Below, piece by piece: positions 1 to 8,481 of a stretch of DNA of 36,865 nucleotides. A program made the translations under genes and the position numbers. Each line of letters starts with the position of its first letter. Positions within the stretch are counted from its first letter, which is position 1. This stretch comes from Chlamydiota bacterium (GTDB lineage Bacteria; Chlamydiota; Chlamydiia; Chlamydiales; JAJFMA01). The notes under the pieces are model-generated. The model was given only the letters and a program-made list of their open reading frames with translations. It ran no database searches and had not been told where the DNA came from. Where the stretch lies: contig JAJFMA010000016.1 in assembly GCA_021772415.1 (NCBI GenBank), positions 1 to 36,865 of the forward strand. The letters run 5' to 3'.

Positions 1-5
1 GGTAC

Positions 6-50
6 AGTTCGGTAACATAGGTGACACTTTGGTTCACCCACATAGGTAAC
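6..50 (+). repeat. Left terminal inverted repeat of the IS
   Basis: The reverse complement of 1281-1322 aligns to this segment with a few mismatches and a short gap. Shared blocks are AGTTC, ACATAGGT and TTCACCCACATAGGTAAC. Confidence 0.8.
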
Positions 51-104
51 ACTTTTGGCAAACCAGAATACACTAAGCCATGACTACTCTAACTGGAGGA
101 AGCC

Positions 105-1277
105 ATGGCCTGGAGGCAAACAAAAGTGGAAGATCAAAGGATGTACCTTGTGAAGAGCTTCATATCTAAATCGGCTACCATGAAGGAGCTATGTGAAGAA
201 TGTGATGTTAGCCGTAAAACGGGATACAAATGGCACCAACGTTATCTTGAAGGTGGGCAGCCAGCCCTAACAGACTCTAGTAGAGCACCTAAAGCCCCTT
301 TTCGGATATACGAAGAAGAGCTTATTTTGAGAGTCTTAGAAATAAAGATGCGCTACCCAAAATACGGTCCTAAAAAGATCCATGCGATATTCAAACGAAG
401 ATACCCAGGAGAGCCTTGTCCATCTCCGACAAGGCTTTACGAAATTTTCAAAGAGCATCATCTGGTCTGTTCGAGAAAACTCTGTCGAAGAGTACCTCGC
501 ACTCAGCCACTAGGAGAAGTGAACCAAAGCAACGATGTATGGTGTGCCGATTTTAAAGGGTATTTCTTTACAGGAGACAATCTGAAAGTTGAGCCCTTAA
601 CAGTCACCGATGGTCACACTCGCTATCTGCTGTACAATCGACATATCGAACGTAAGAGATTCGAGGATGTTTGGAAGGTGTATGTAACTCTGTTTAATGA
701 ATTTGGCCTTCCCTCAAAGATTCGTACTGACAATGGTCCTCCTTTTGCCACGACAGGTGTAGGACGTCTTTCACAGCTAGCTCTTCACCTCATTAAAGCT
801 GGAGTGACACCAGAGTGGATAGCTCCTGGATGTCCTGAAGAGAACGGTCGTCATGAGAGATTTCATCGTAGCTTGAAGTCTGAAACGGCTTCACCACCAG
901 CCGCTACTTTTGGGGAGCAAACACGTCGTTTAGAGGTATTTACAGAGGAGTACAACTTTGACCGACCCCACGAAGCACTTAATCAACAGACACCAGGAAG
1001 TGTGTATTCGCCTTCTGTTCGTGTTTGGGATGGAGTACTGCGCTCTCCGGAGTATGACACTGGGGATGTGCTAGTAAGGAAAGTGGGACCGAATGGGTGC
1101 GTATACTGGAAGCAGCTGTCCTGCTACTTGGGACAACTTTTGAGTGGAGAATACGTTAGCCTTAAGGAAGTTGATAACGGGTATTTTCGTGTGCATTACG
1201 GCCCCTTATTTCTTGGCACGTTGATCGAAGGGCAGGGGTTTAAGAGACCAGAGTTAGCACCGAGAAGACGAAGATAA
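105..1277 (+). CDS. IS481-family DDE transposase
   Basis: 390 aa. Residues 1-65 form a helix-turn-helix region of the IS481/IS3 type (CDVSRKTGYKWHQRYLEGG). Residues 140-290 are an integrase catalytic core: WCADFKGYF gives the first Asp (about D149), RTDNGPPF the second (about D209), and the Glu is in HERFHRSLK (about E251). The 42-residue step between the second Asp and the Glu fits IS481 better than the usual IS3 spacing. The C-terminal 90 residues are the variable tail of the family. The start ATG follows AACTGGAGGAAGCC, a good ribosome binding site (GGAGG). The frame is complete and the DDE set is intact, so the enzyme is probably active. It would cut and join the terminal repeats that flank it. 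Confidence 0.92.
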   Translation: MAWRQTKVEDQRMYLVKSFISKSATMKELCEECDVSRKTGYKWHQRYLEGGQPALTDSSRAPKAPFRIYEEELILRVLEIKMRYPKYGPKKIHAIFKRRYPGEPCPSPTRLYEIFKEHHLVCSRKLCRRVPRTQPLGEVNQSNDVWCADFKGYFFTGDNLKVEPLTVTDGHTRYLLYNRHIERKRFEDVWKVYVTLFNEFGLPSKIRTDNGPPFATTGVGRLSQLALHLIKAGVTPEWIAPGCPEENGRHERFHRSLKSETASPPAATFGEQTRRLEVFTEEYNFDRPHEALNQQTPGSVYSPSVRVWDGVLRSPEYDTGDVLVRKVGPNGCVYWKQLSCYLGQLLSGEYVSLKEVDNGYFRVHYGPLFLGTLIEGQGFKRPELAPRRRR

Positions 1278-1280
1278 GTT

Positions 1281-1322
1281 GTTACCTATGTGGGTGAACA
1301 ATGTTACCTATGTAACTGAACT
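1281..1322 (-). repeat. Right terminal inverted repeat of the IS
   Basis: It starts three bases after the transposase stop codon and mirrors the left repeat at 6-50. Key words are GTTACCTATGTGGGTGAAC and GTTACCTATGTAACTGAAC. Confidence 0.8.
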
Positions 1323-1357
1323 AAATGAATTTATATACGGATTTTTATTCATTTTGG

Positions 1358-1475
1358 AACCAATCTCAGGCGAAGTTTAGCGACGATTCCCTCTGTGTCA
1401 AGGCTTCCCTTCGGCGCGCAAGCGCGGCCTTGACACCTACAGTAATCGTCGCTCTAACTGGCTCTGGATTGGCTT
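1358..1475. repeat. 118-bp imperfect palindrome beside the IS
   Basis: The segment begins AACCAATC and ends GGATTGGCTT. It holds at least two exactly matched arm pairs: AGCGACGATT (about 1380-1389) with AATCGTCGCT (1444-1453), and GTGTCAAGGC (1395-1404) with GCCTTGACAC (1427-1436). The loop is GC-rich (CGGCGCGCAAGCGCGG). The outer arms match imperfectly. No credible gene is present; the open frame that crosses it is explained by the palindrome. It may be a MITE-like non-autonomous element or a strong bidirectional hairpin. There is no A-rich or T-rich tract to make it a classic terminator. Confidence 0.65.
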
Positions 1476-1501
1476 CTCAAAGGAAAAAAAGTTCACTAGT
1501 T

Positions 1502-1541
1502 GTTACCCATGTGGGTGAACTAAGTGTTACCCATGTTACCG
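1502..1541. repeat. Relic solo terminal repeat of the same IS family
   Basis: The sequence GTTACCCATGTGGGTGAAC ... GTTACCCATGTTACCGG matches the reverse complement of the left IS end (8-50) with a handful of C/T changes and a one-base gap. No transposase lies beyond it. It is therefore a leftover end of a second related insertion, about 180 bp downstream of the complete IS and separated from it by the palindrome. Confidence 0.7.
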
Positions 1542-1575
1542 GTTGCACAAAGTCAGAAAGGCTTTACACCTGTGA

Positions 1576-1651
1576 GTTTCTGTCGCGTATCTTACGAGCC
1601 GTATCACATTTGCGTTTTTGTCGCGTGTCTTACGAGCCGTATCACATTTGC
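1576..1651 (+). repeat. Tandem pair of 38-bp repeats (dispersed family)
   Basis: Two adjacent 38-bp units differ at two positions (36/38 by eye). The core is GTCGCG then TCTTACGAGCCGTATCACAT. Shorter relatives of the same unit occur at 5394-5420 and 27934-27962, always outside genes. No coding role is seen. Confidence 0.75.
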
Positions 1652-1690
1652 CTTGTTGAGGATACGCCAAATAAAACGTAACCGATGGAA

Positions 1691-1742
1691 GGGGCCGGGC
1701 GTGCACATGTCCATCATTTATGTGCAGGCCTAAGTGCATTCG
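1691..1742 (+). repeat. Dispersed repeat upstream of PBP2 (second copy at 5438-5486)
   Basis: The string GCAGGCCTAAGTGCATTCG, preceded by CATCATTTATGT, recurs with small changes at 5438-5486 beyond the other end of the PBP2 gene, in the same orientation. Both copies follow a copy of the 38-bp repeat. The PBP2 gene is thus bracketed by a two-part direct repeat. Confidence 0.65.
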
Positions 1743-1810
1743 TTCGGTGCCGAGAAAGGACGCCTCCGTTATGATGGGCGGCTTGACGAAGCCGTAATTT
1801 TGCGTACCTG

Positions 1811-4800
1811 ATGTCGCGACGCCCGCACTACTCACAGGAAAGTGTACCGGACAAAGCCAACCGTGTGTTGCATTTGGTGTTGGTTGCGCTCGTCTTAATA
1901 TTTTTACGCCTTTGGCAGCTCGCTGTAATCCAGCACGAAGATCGTGTAGTGGCGGCAACATCGCCCACTAGCAGAAGCATACTCGAACCCGGCAGGCGCG
2001 CTAGCATCGCCGACCGATACGGCAATCCGTTAGCTCTCAATAAATTACACTACAACGCCGCCGTAGTATACGCCGACATTCGCGAACTCCCGTCTATCGT
2101 GTGGGAGCGCAATAGTGAAGGCAAGAAAGTCAAACACTATCGGCGCCGTGAGCACATTCACAAACTTGCAGTGCTGCTTGCAGAAGAGCTTGATCTCGAC
2201 GTTGAAGACGTCGAAGACCGCATCCATGCTGAAGCCGCCTTTTACGACCACGCACCCTACATCATCAAACCCAACATCACTGAAGAGCAGTACTACCGCC
2301 TCAAAATGCTCCAAAGAAGCTGGGCTGGACTACGTGCTGAGCGCTCGGCCCGTCGCCACTACCCTTGGGGGCGTGTGGGCGGCGACATCATCGGCTACAT
2401 GGGCGCTATCGACGGGTCCGAATACCGCCGCATCGTCAACGAGCGGAAGCGACTTCGAGAATATGTGCGCCAGCGTGAAGGAGGCGAAGACCCTGCACTT
2501 CCTGAAGGCTATGAGTCCCCTATGGCTGCACGGCAGCGCCTACAAGAACTCAATGAGCGCGCCTACCGCATCAATGATTTTGTGGGTAAATCGGGAATTG
2601 AGGGCCGCTTTGAGGATGTGCTACGCGGCTATCCTGGGAAACAAAAATTTTTTTCCGACTCCCGCGGCAACTTTTTGTGGGAGCTCCCAGGAGGCAAAGA
2701 TCCCTTGCCTGGTCGGCAGGTGCGTTTAGCTCTCTCGATAGAGTTGCAAGAATACGCAGAGCAGCTTCTTTGTGCCAACGAGCGCATTCGTAAGCCTCGT
2801 GTATCCAAGCCTGGACACGACAAAAGCAAGTGGGTGGCTCCTAATGACCCTTGGATTAAAGGCGGCGCCATCGTAGCTATGGATCCCACAAGTGGGGATA
2901 TCGTCGCGATGGCATCGCACCCTCGTATGGACCCTAACGACTTTATCCCTCTTGGAGACCGCGACACGGACCTAGGGAAGCAGGCACATATTCGACGTTG
3001 GTTTGAAACCGAGGACTATATCGCCGAGATCTGGGATGGCCACAGACCCTTGGAGCGCGAAATCTTGGGCCCTGACAGCGTAGTCGTTGAGGACGAGCGC
3101 TCCTTAACCTGGGGTGAGTACCTCAACATGCTTTTTCCCGATAGTGGCGACGTCGCCCAGGCGATGAAAAAAATCGCTACAATTGGTGAAGCAGTAGAAT
3201 TGCAGCGCGCTGCAGCGCAGCTACACGAGCTTGGTGGTGAGGGGGATCTACGCTATCTCTGTAACCTCCTCTATCAGGACCAGGGGCACACCTCACATAA
3301 CTGCCTACTTCCAGCTGCTGAACGTGAGCGCATTGAAGGAAGCCTCAATCTCGATCCCAACGGTGTTGAAGCCGCCCAAAAGCGCCTTGACCCCTATTTA
3401 GAACCTCTTTCCTATAGCTATGACAAAGTCATCGTTATAGACCTATGCCGCGTTGCGGTTCCGGCAGAGTATTTTTCCGACACTCTCCTACACTCTGTGG
3501 GTGATACAAGTATCGAGGAATACCGCAAAGCAAATCAGGCCTACAATGTCCTCGGTAAGGCCGTGAAAGCAATGGCCCGAGACATTTATCACACCACAGC
3601 TTTCAAACAGTGGCGCCGCGACAACGAGCGCGTCTTCTTAAAGGAAAAACGACGCGAAGAACAGCGCCTAGGAAAATATGCACGCCCCTACACCGAATAC
3701 CTCGACAAAGAAGAGCGCCGCCAGTTCAATGAGCTATGGGATTCCCATGGACACTCTCTCACGCTACTAATGCTAACGGGCCGTTGGCACGGAGAGACCG
3801 ACGACACCGCAATTCTGAGTCCTCTAATTGAGCACTTCTATGGCTGGCACGACGAACTTTTCCGTGGAGCCCACAGTGCCACGCAGTGGCACCCAAGCTA
3901 TGTTCTGCTATCTAAACACTTTCAGGGATGGGACCTTACAACGGCAAGCGCCTATCTGTCGACGATGCGCAGCTATAGCGACCTCGAAACTCCTTTGTAC
4001 GGAAGATATCGACAGCTAAAGGGTTTTGGATCTGAGCAACCTGTAAAGCGCCTTGCTGCCGCGTTCTATCCCACATATGGCTTTGGGTATGGACGCTCAT
4101 TCGCATACAGACAGGCGACAACACAAGGATCCATCTTCAAGCTAGTAACGATGTATGCGGCACTTGCTCAAGACTACACAAGCAAGGCTAATGCCGGCGT
4201 CACCATAGGCAAACTTAATCCCCTTACCATCATCGACCAAGCACAAAAGACGGGAAAGACCTGGAATGTTGGCCGTACATTGTCCGGAGAACCCATTCCC
4301 CAGTTTTATAAGGGAGGCACCCTCCCCAAAACACTCGCTCGTAATGTCGGCGAAATCGACGCTGTCCGTGCCATCGAAGTTTCGAGTAACTGCTATTTTT
4401 CCCTACTTACCAGCGACATATTAAAGAGACCCGACGACCTTGCCGACGCAGCAAAAAACCTCTCGTTCGGCGCTCAAACCGGTATAGAACTTACTGGAGA
4501 GATCGCCGGTAGGGTCCCCGATGACATTAGCTACAACCGCAATGGACTGTATGCGCTCGCCATAGGGCAGCACTCTCTTGTTGTCACACCACTGCAGACC
4601 GCTGTCATGTTTAGCGCTATCGCCAATGGAGGACGCATCCTCCAGCCGCGCCTTGTCCACAGCCTTGCTGGGGCTGCCTCTGAAAACCGACTATCACTCA
4701 AAGCCGTCACACCTAACTATGATTATCGCGACGCTCTTCTATCGGTAGGCGTGGATTTTCCCATGTTCTTAGAAGCTTCCGAGCGCCACAAAGAAAACCA

Positions 4801-5260
4801 GTACTTACGCCATGCCACAGTGATGCTACGCCAAGTACTCATGCCGAGCCCGGTACGTCAGGTGCTTCTAGAGGGTATGTATAAGGTGGCCTATCGCTAT
4901 CAAACCGTAGCCATGTGGGGACTGCGCAAGATCTATTCCGACTACCCCGAAGCCACACAAGCGCTCACGAATTTGAAGGGACAGCTCGTCGGAAAGACAA
5001 GTACAGCGGAAAACGTCGAGAGCTTTGGCCCCGACAGGCAGATAGGCACGCGCACCTACAACCACACATGGTTTGGCACCATCGCTTTTGATAAAAATGT
5101 CGAGAGCAATCCCCACACCTTTATGTTCGAAGACCACCACGGCACGCCCGAACTGGTTGTGATCGTCTACCTCCGCTACGGCACAACAGGCAAAGATGCC
5201 GCACCCATCGCCGCACAGGTAGTACAGAGGTGGAGAGAACTTAACCAAAAGCGCACCTAA
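1811..5260 (+). CDS. pbp2: Large class B penicillin-binding protein (PBP2-type DD-transpeptidase) with a long internal insertion
   Basis: 1149 aa. It would cross-link peptidoglycan at the cell envelope; chlamydiae make little peptidoglycan and use it mainly in division. A single membrane anchor lies near residues 18-41, followed by the PBP dimerisation region (RSARRHYPWGRVGGDIIGYMG) and the usual entry to the catalytic domain (GGAIVAMDPTSGDIVAMAS, about 350-370). The active-site triad is complete: SIFK with S774, SSN at 858-860 and KTS at 1062-1064. Ordinary PBPs have roughly 50-60 residues between the AIVAMD segment and SxxK. Here there are about 400, rich in charged and aromatic residues, so an insertion of about 340 residues sits in the domain. 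Chlamydial PBP2 proteins are also unusually long, to my knowledge. The start ATG has no clear ribosome binding site, and an in-frame stop at 1784 limits alternatives. Confidence 0.9.
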   Translation: MSRRPHYSQESVPDKANRVLHLVLVALVLIFLRLWQLAVIQHEDRVVAATSPTSRSILEPGRRASIADRYGNPLALNKLHYNAAVVYADIRELPSIVWERNSEGKKVKHYRRREHIHKLAVLLAEELDLDVEDVEDRIHAEAAFYDHAPYIIKPNITEEQYYRLKMLQRSWAGLRAERSARRHYPWGRVGGDIIGYMGAIDGSEYRRIVNERKRLREYVRQREGGEDPALPEGYESPMAARQRLQELNERAYRINDFVGKSGIEGRFEDVLRGYPGKQKFFSDSRGNFLWELPGGKDPLPGRQVRLALSIELQEYAEQLLCANERIRKPRVSKPGHDKSKWVAPNDPWIKGGAIVAMDPTSGDIVAMASHPRMDPNDFIPLGDRDTDLGKQAHIRRWFETEDYIAEIWDGHRPLEREILGPDSVVVEDERSLTWGEYLNMLFPDSGDVAQAMKKIATIGEAVELQRAAAQLHELGGEGDLRYLCNLLYQDQGHTSHNCLLPAAERERIEGSLNLDPNGVEAAQKRLDPYLEPLSYSYDKVIVIDLCRVAVPAEYFSDTLLHSVGDTSIEEYRKANQAYNVLGKAVKAMARDIYHTTAFKQWRRDNERVFLKEKRREEQRLGKYARPYTEYLDKEERRQFNELWDSHGHSLTLLMLTGRWHGETDDTAILSPLIEHFYGWHDELFRGAHSATQWHPSYVLLSKHFQGWDLTTASAYLSTMRSYSDLETPLYGRYRQLKGFGSEQPVKRLAAAFYPTYGFGYGRSFAYRQATTQGSIFKLVTMYAALAQDYTSKANAGVTIGKLNPLTIIDQAQKTGKTWNVGRTLSGEPIPQFYKGGTLPKTLARNVGEIDAVRAIEVSSNCYFSLLTSDILKRPDDLADAAKNLSFGAQTGIELTGEIAGRVPDDISYNRNGLYALAIGQHSLVVTPLQTAVMFSAIANGGRILQPRLVHSLAGAASENRLSLKAVTPNYDYRDALLSVGVDFPMFLEASERHKENQYLRHATVMLRQVLMPSPVRQVLLEGMYKVAYRYQTVAMWGLRKIYSDYPEATQALTNLKGQLVGKTSTAENVESFGPDRQIGTRTYNHTWFGTIAFDKNVESNPHTFMFEDHHGTPELVVIVYLRYGTTGKDAAPIAAQVVQRWRELNQKRT

Positions 5261-5560
5261 CGCAGTCATGCTTTAGACTTGGTCAACTTATACGAAACCA
5301 AACGCAAAGCCAGAAAGATTCTCTTTGCGCCTCTGCGCCTTAGCATCGCTCCTGGCAGCGGAGCCTGCGACGCTAAGCTCCGCTATCAAGTGCGTTTCTG
5401 TCGCGCATCCTACGAGACGTTTGGCAAGTGAAAGAAGGCGGGCGGGCCTATGTGCATCATCTATTTGCAGGCCTAAGGTGCATTCGACTTACACAAAAAG
5501 AAACGCAAAGATGCAAAGATTCTAAGACGCAAAGTCAGAAGGGTTTTCTTTTCGCCTTTG
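5261..5560. repeat. Intergenic repeats between PBP2 and the BatD-like gene
   Basis: No gene is seen. From left to right it holds a hairpin at about 5340-5377 (TTAGCATCGCTCC paired with GGAGCCTGCGACGCTAA, small bulges), a 38-bp-family repeat at 5394-5420, the second copy of the 1691-1742 repeat at 5438-5486, and a run of CGCAAAG or GCAAAG words at about 5502-5535. The CGCAAAG run recurs on the opposite strand at 27903-27940. The two flanking genes converge here, so no promoter is expected. Confidence 0.65.
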
Positions 5561-6580
5561 CTACGATATAGCAATGAAATTGTTGGCGAATTTGAGGGCC
5601 TGCTTGCGGTCGCTCTCGCTGCTAGCATGCTGAGCGAACTTTACTTTGTCGGCGTATTGCAAAAGCTCGACGAGCTGCTGACGTGTCTGCTCCTCGAAGA
5701 CATCGCCCTCAGTAATGTGATGCAAAAACTCTTCTGTGGTCTTTTCCGGGGCATTGATGTCGTATTTGTCTTCAACGAACTGTCGTACTGTTTCTGTGAG
5801 TTCCACGTAAAAGGATTCGCTATCACTGGCCTCGGACTTTAGGCCTTGCATCAGCGCATGAAGGCGTTTTTGTGCCTGTTTGGTGGGATCCGGAGTTGGT
5901 TTAGGCACTTTTTTGCGAATTCTAAGATACTGTGAGATGGCGTAGCCCGCAAAAAATATTGAAGTTAGTGCCACAAAAAACAGGACTATGTAGTGCCAGG
6001 GAAAGACGCGTTCGGCCAGCAGGCGTAAATTGATTTCGGGCTGTACCAGATCTCCTTTAAGGATGTGCTGTCTGTTTGAAGCATCCATATCAATAATGGG
6101 CTTTTGAGAAAGCGGCAGCACATCAGCGGCTTGGAGCGGTCCGGAACCTATTAAGGGGTCGACAAAAACCGCAATCGAGTCCACTCGTAGCAATACTTCT
6201 TTAAGATCGGGTGTCTGGGGAAAAAACTTCACTACACCGACAGCAAGAAAGTGATGTCCAGGTTCCCATGGCTCTAGAATATAGTTTACGATAAGATTCT
6301 CATATGCGTCTGAGCTGCTTTTTTCGATATTCACATCTCTTACTATGAACGCAGTAAACGGTAGCTCCCCTTCGTCGAAAGGATTTGATTGAAAGCGCTG
6401 TTCATCGACGACATAGCCCTTGGGATAGCTAATATCAAGACGCAAGGGTAGAGTGTCTCCGAGGCCTAGCGTCTCTTTTTCTACGAAAAACTCAGCAGTA
6501 AATCCCTCACCAGCCTCCTCAGCGGAATGCAGAGGAATATATGCGATCCACAGCAACATCATGATGGCACGCAAAAGCAC
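5561..6580 (-). CDS. BatD/DUF4381-like membrane protein, third gene of the moxR operon
   Basis: 339 aa. There is an N-terminal signal peptide (hydrophobic MMLLWIAYIPLHSA, likely cut after A20), then a periplasmic beta-rich domain to about residue 195. One membrane segment follows (HYIVLFFVALTSIFFAGYAI, about 201-220), then a basic stop-transfer patch (RIRKK) and a cytoplasmic helical tail with the pattern FYVELTETVRQFVEDKY. That plan is typical of the BatD or DUF4381 proteins found with MoxR and DUF58. The start is GTG at 6580: the sequence GGGAGG at the end of the upstream gene sits 8 nt before it, which favours GTG over the internal ATG pair. It is probably translationally coupled to the DUF58 gene. 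Confidence 0.75.
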   Translation of the reverse strand: MLLRAIMMLLWIAYIPLHSAEEAGEGFTAEFFVEKETLGLGDTLPLRLDISYPKGYVVDEQRFQSNPFDEGELPFTAFIVRDVNIEKSSSDAYENLIVNYILEPWEPGHHFLAVGVVKFFPQTPDLKEVLLRVDSIAVFVDPLIGSGPLQAADVLPLSQKPIIDMDASNRQHILKGDLVQPEINLRLLAERVFPWHYIVLFFVALTSIFFAGYAISQYLRIRKKVPKPTPDPTKQAQKRLHALMQGLKSEASDSESFYVELTETVRQFVEDKYDINAPEKTTEEFLHHITEGDVFEEQTRQQLVELLQYADKVKFAQHASSESDRKQALKFANNFIAIS

Positions 6581-6583
6581 AGG

Positions 6584-7480
6584 CTACCTCCCAAAGCGTT
6601 GGCGATGTCGGAAAAACCCATGCAGAGCCTGTGTGTAGGGTGTATCTGTGCAGATGTCGATGAATCCGGCCCCAAGCTGGTGCATCATCCGCTCTTGCTT
6701 GGAGTTACGTTCATGAACCCGTTGATCGAAGAGTTCCCTTGTAGTGGTGTCACTGCTATCTACGAGACAGTCTTCTCCGGTTTCAAGGTCTTTAAGCTGA
6801 AGCATTCCTAGTTTGGGAAGTTTGCGCTCGTGGGGATCGCTAACACGTACGCCAATGAGGTCGTAGCGCTTTGCTGCCACCCGAAGCGAGTGTTGGTATC
6901 CGCGAGTGAGGAAATCTGATATCAGAAAGCAAATACACGAGCGCTTTTGCACTTTTCCCAGATAGTTTAGAGCCTTACGCATATCCGTCTTAGTGCCGTA
7001 AGGGCGCTGCACAAGAAGTTCACGTACCACACGCATCGCATGGCGCACGCCGCGCTTGGGAGGGATATACTTGTCCACGCCATCGGAAAATAAAATGAGC
7101 CCTATCCTGTCATTGTTTTCGATGGCAGAAAAGGCCAAAACGCCTCCAAGCTCAGCCATAAGCTCGGCTTTAGTACGTGTCTGGCTTCCAAAATGGGCAG
7201 ATCCAGAGATATCCACAACGAGCATGACAGTGAGCTCGCGCTCCTCTTCGAAATGCTTAACGAAGGGATGCTGCATGCGTGCTGTCACATTCCAATCAAT
7301 ATGACGTGTCGGATCACCTGGCTGGTATTCGCGTACTTCAGCAAACTCCATACCACGGCCCTTGAAGGCCGAGCGGTAAGCCCCAGCAAGCAGAGTATCT
7401 ACAAGGCGCTTGCTACGTAGCTGGACACGTCTGATGTGACGCAGTGATTCGGCTGTAACTTCAGTCGAAGGTTCTGACAT
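6584..7480 (-). CDS. DUF58 protein with von Willebrand A-like domain
   Basis: 298 aa. The DUF58 signature is clear: FAEVREYQPGDPTRHIDWNV near residues 46-65, followed by a VWA-like core with the metal-binding motif DISGS (VVDISGSAHFG) at about 99-103. The family works with MoxR ATPases and membrane Bat proteins in envelope stress or complex assembly; the exact role here is unknown. The start ATG follows AAGGAGGG at ideal spacing, and the gap to moxR upstream is only 11 bp. The last codons carry the ribosome binding site for the next gene. Confidence 0.88.
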   Translation of the reverse strand: MSEPSTEVTAESLRHIRRVQLRSKRLVDTLLAGAYRSAFKGRGMEFAEVREYQPGDPTRHIDWNVTARMQHPFVKHFEEERELTVMLVVDISGSAHFGSQTRTKAELMAELGGVLAFSAIENNDRIGLILFSDGVDKYIPPKRGVRHAMRVVRELLVQRPYGTKTDMRKALNYLGKVQKRSCICFLISDFLTRGYQHSLRVAAKRYDLIGVRVSDPHERKLPKLGMLQLKDLETGEDCLVDSSDTTTRELFDQRVHERNSKQERMMHQLGAGFIDICTDTPYTQALHGFFRHRQRFGR

Positions 7481-7491
7481 AGGATCCCTCC

Positions 7492-8481
7492 TTAGGGAAC
7501 AGGAAGGGTCTCCAGTATACGGTCGAGAACATCGTCGGTGCTAAGCTCTTCGGCCTCTGCCTCGTAGCTCAAGCGAATGCGGTGGCGGATAACGTCGTGG
7601 CAGCAGCTTTTTATGTCATGCGGTGTCACATAGCCGCGCCCACTGAGGAAAGCTTTAGCTTGCCCACATAGTTTCAATGCCATACTCGCTCGTGGTGAAG
7701 CGCCAAATTCCAACAGCCCTTCAATTTGCACACCGAAATCTCGGGGGCGTCGAGTGGCAAAGACAATGCTAAGTATGTAGTTGACGATCTTCTCATCAAC
7801 ATAAATGCTGTTGACGGTGTCGCGAGCTCGCAAGATCTCTTCCGGACCTATGGCGGGTTCTACAGAGGGCTTGGCGCCGACATGCGCCCAGCGTGCCATG
7901 ATCTCGCGCTCTTCTTCTATTGTGGGGTAGTCGAGCCTGACCTTCATCATGAAGCGGTCTGTTTGCGCTTCAGGTAGAGGGTAGGTGCCTTCCTGCTCGA
8001 TAGGGTTCTGTGTGGCAATCACAAGATAGGGGCTTTGGGCACGGAAGGTCTCCCCACCTATCGTCACCTGGCGCTCTTGCATCACTTCCAGTAGCGCCGC
8101 TTGTACCTTACCGGGAGATCTGTTGATCTCGTCAGCAAGGACGATATTGGTGAAGATAGGGCCTTTCCTAACGGAAAAAGTCCCCTCTTTGGGGTTATAG
8201 ATCGAGGTGCCTATCAGATCGGCAGGAAGAAGGTCTGGGGTAAACTGAATTCGCTTGTAGTCGCAGCGTGTCGCCTGAGCAAGTGTTGTGATAGCGAGGG
8301 TTTTGGCGAGACCCGGAACACCTTCGAGTAGCAGATGCCCATCAGCCAGGAGGGCAATCATCATGCTATCGATCAAATCTTGCTGACCGACAATCACCTG
8401 TCCAATGGTTTCTTTAACTTTGGTGAAGATGACCATATCGCGCTTCACCGTCGCCGTAATATCATCAATGTCTACAGTCAT
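7492..8481 (-). CDS. MoxR-family AAA+ ATPase
   Basis: About 329 aa. Walker A is GVPGLAKT, Walker B is LADEIN, sensor-1 is ATQNP and the pore or substrate region is EQEGTYPLPEAQTDRF, all diagnostic of the MoxR class. These ATPases act as chaperones that load metal or assemble partner complexes through the VWA protein encoded next. It is the first gene of the three-gene operon. Two starts are possible: TTG at 8493, or ATG at 8481 four codons later. I prefer the ATG, which has GGTGA upstream; the difference is four residues. The operon has no separate BatA/BatB VWA genes or TPR gene, so it is a reduced version of the aerotolerance-type locus. Confidence 0.9.
   Translation of the reverse strand: MTVDIDDITATVKRDMVIFTKVKETIGQVIVGQQDLIDSMMIALLADGHLLLEGVPGLAKTLAITTLAQATRCDYKRIQFTPDLLPADLIGTSIYNPKEGTFSVRKGPIFTNIVLADEINRSPGKVQAALLEVMQERQVTIGGETFRAQSPYLVIATQNPIEQEGTYPLPEAQTDRFMMKVRLDYPTIEEEREIMARWAHVGAKPSVEPAIGPEEILRARDTVNSIYVDEKIVNYILSIVFATRRPRDFGVQIEGLLEFGASPRASMALKLCGQAKAFLSGRGYVTPHDIKSCCHDVIRHRIRLSYEAEAEELSTDDVLDRILETLPVP

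Larger units (their letters stand above)
1..1322 (+). mobile_element. IS481-like insertion sequence (left edge at or just before the window start)
   Basis: One DDE transposase gene lies between imperfect inverted repeats of about 42-45 bp. The left repeat is at about 6-50 and the right at about 1281-1322; both contain the words GGTAACATAGGT-like and TTCACCCACATAGGTAAC. The inverted repeats sit immediately outside the gene, as expected for an intact single-gene IS. The left flank is cut by the window, so a target-site duplication cannot be checked. The family is assigned from the transposase architecture (N-terminal helix-turn-helix, integrase core ending HERFHRSLK); I cannot name the IS. It probably could move recently, because the gene is open and the ends are well matched. 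Confidence 0.85.

Noticed and set aside
1325-1681. 118-codon frame downstream of the IS
   Set aside because: It runs through the palindrome, the relic IS end and the 38-bp tandem repeat, so its composition is explained by repeats. No start signal is seen.
2115-2729. 204-codon plus-strand frame inside the PBP2 gene
   Set aside because: It is an out-of-frame shadow of the PBP2 coding sequence with Ser/Thr/Ala-rich composition and no signals.
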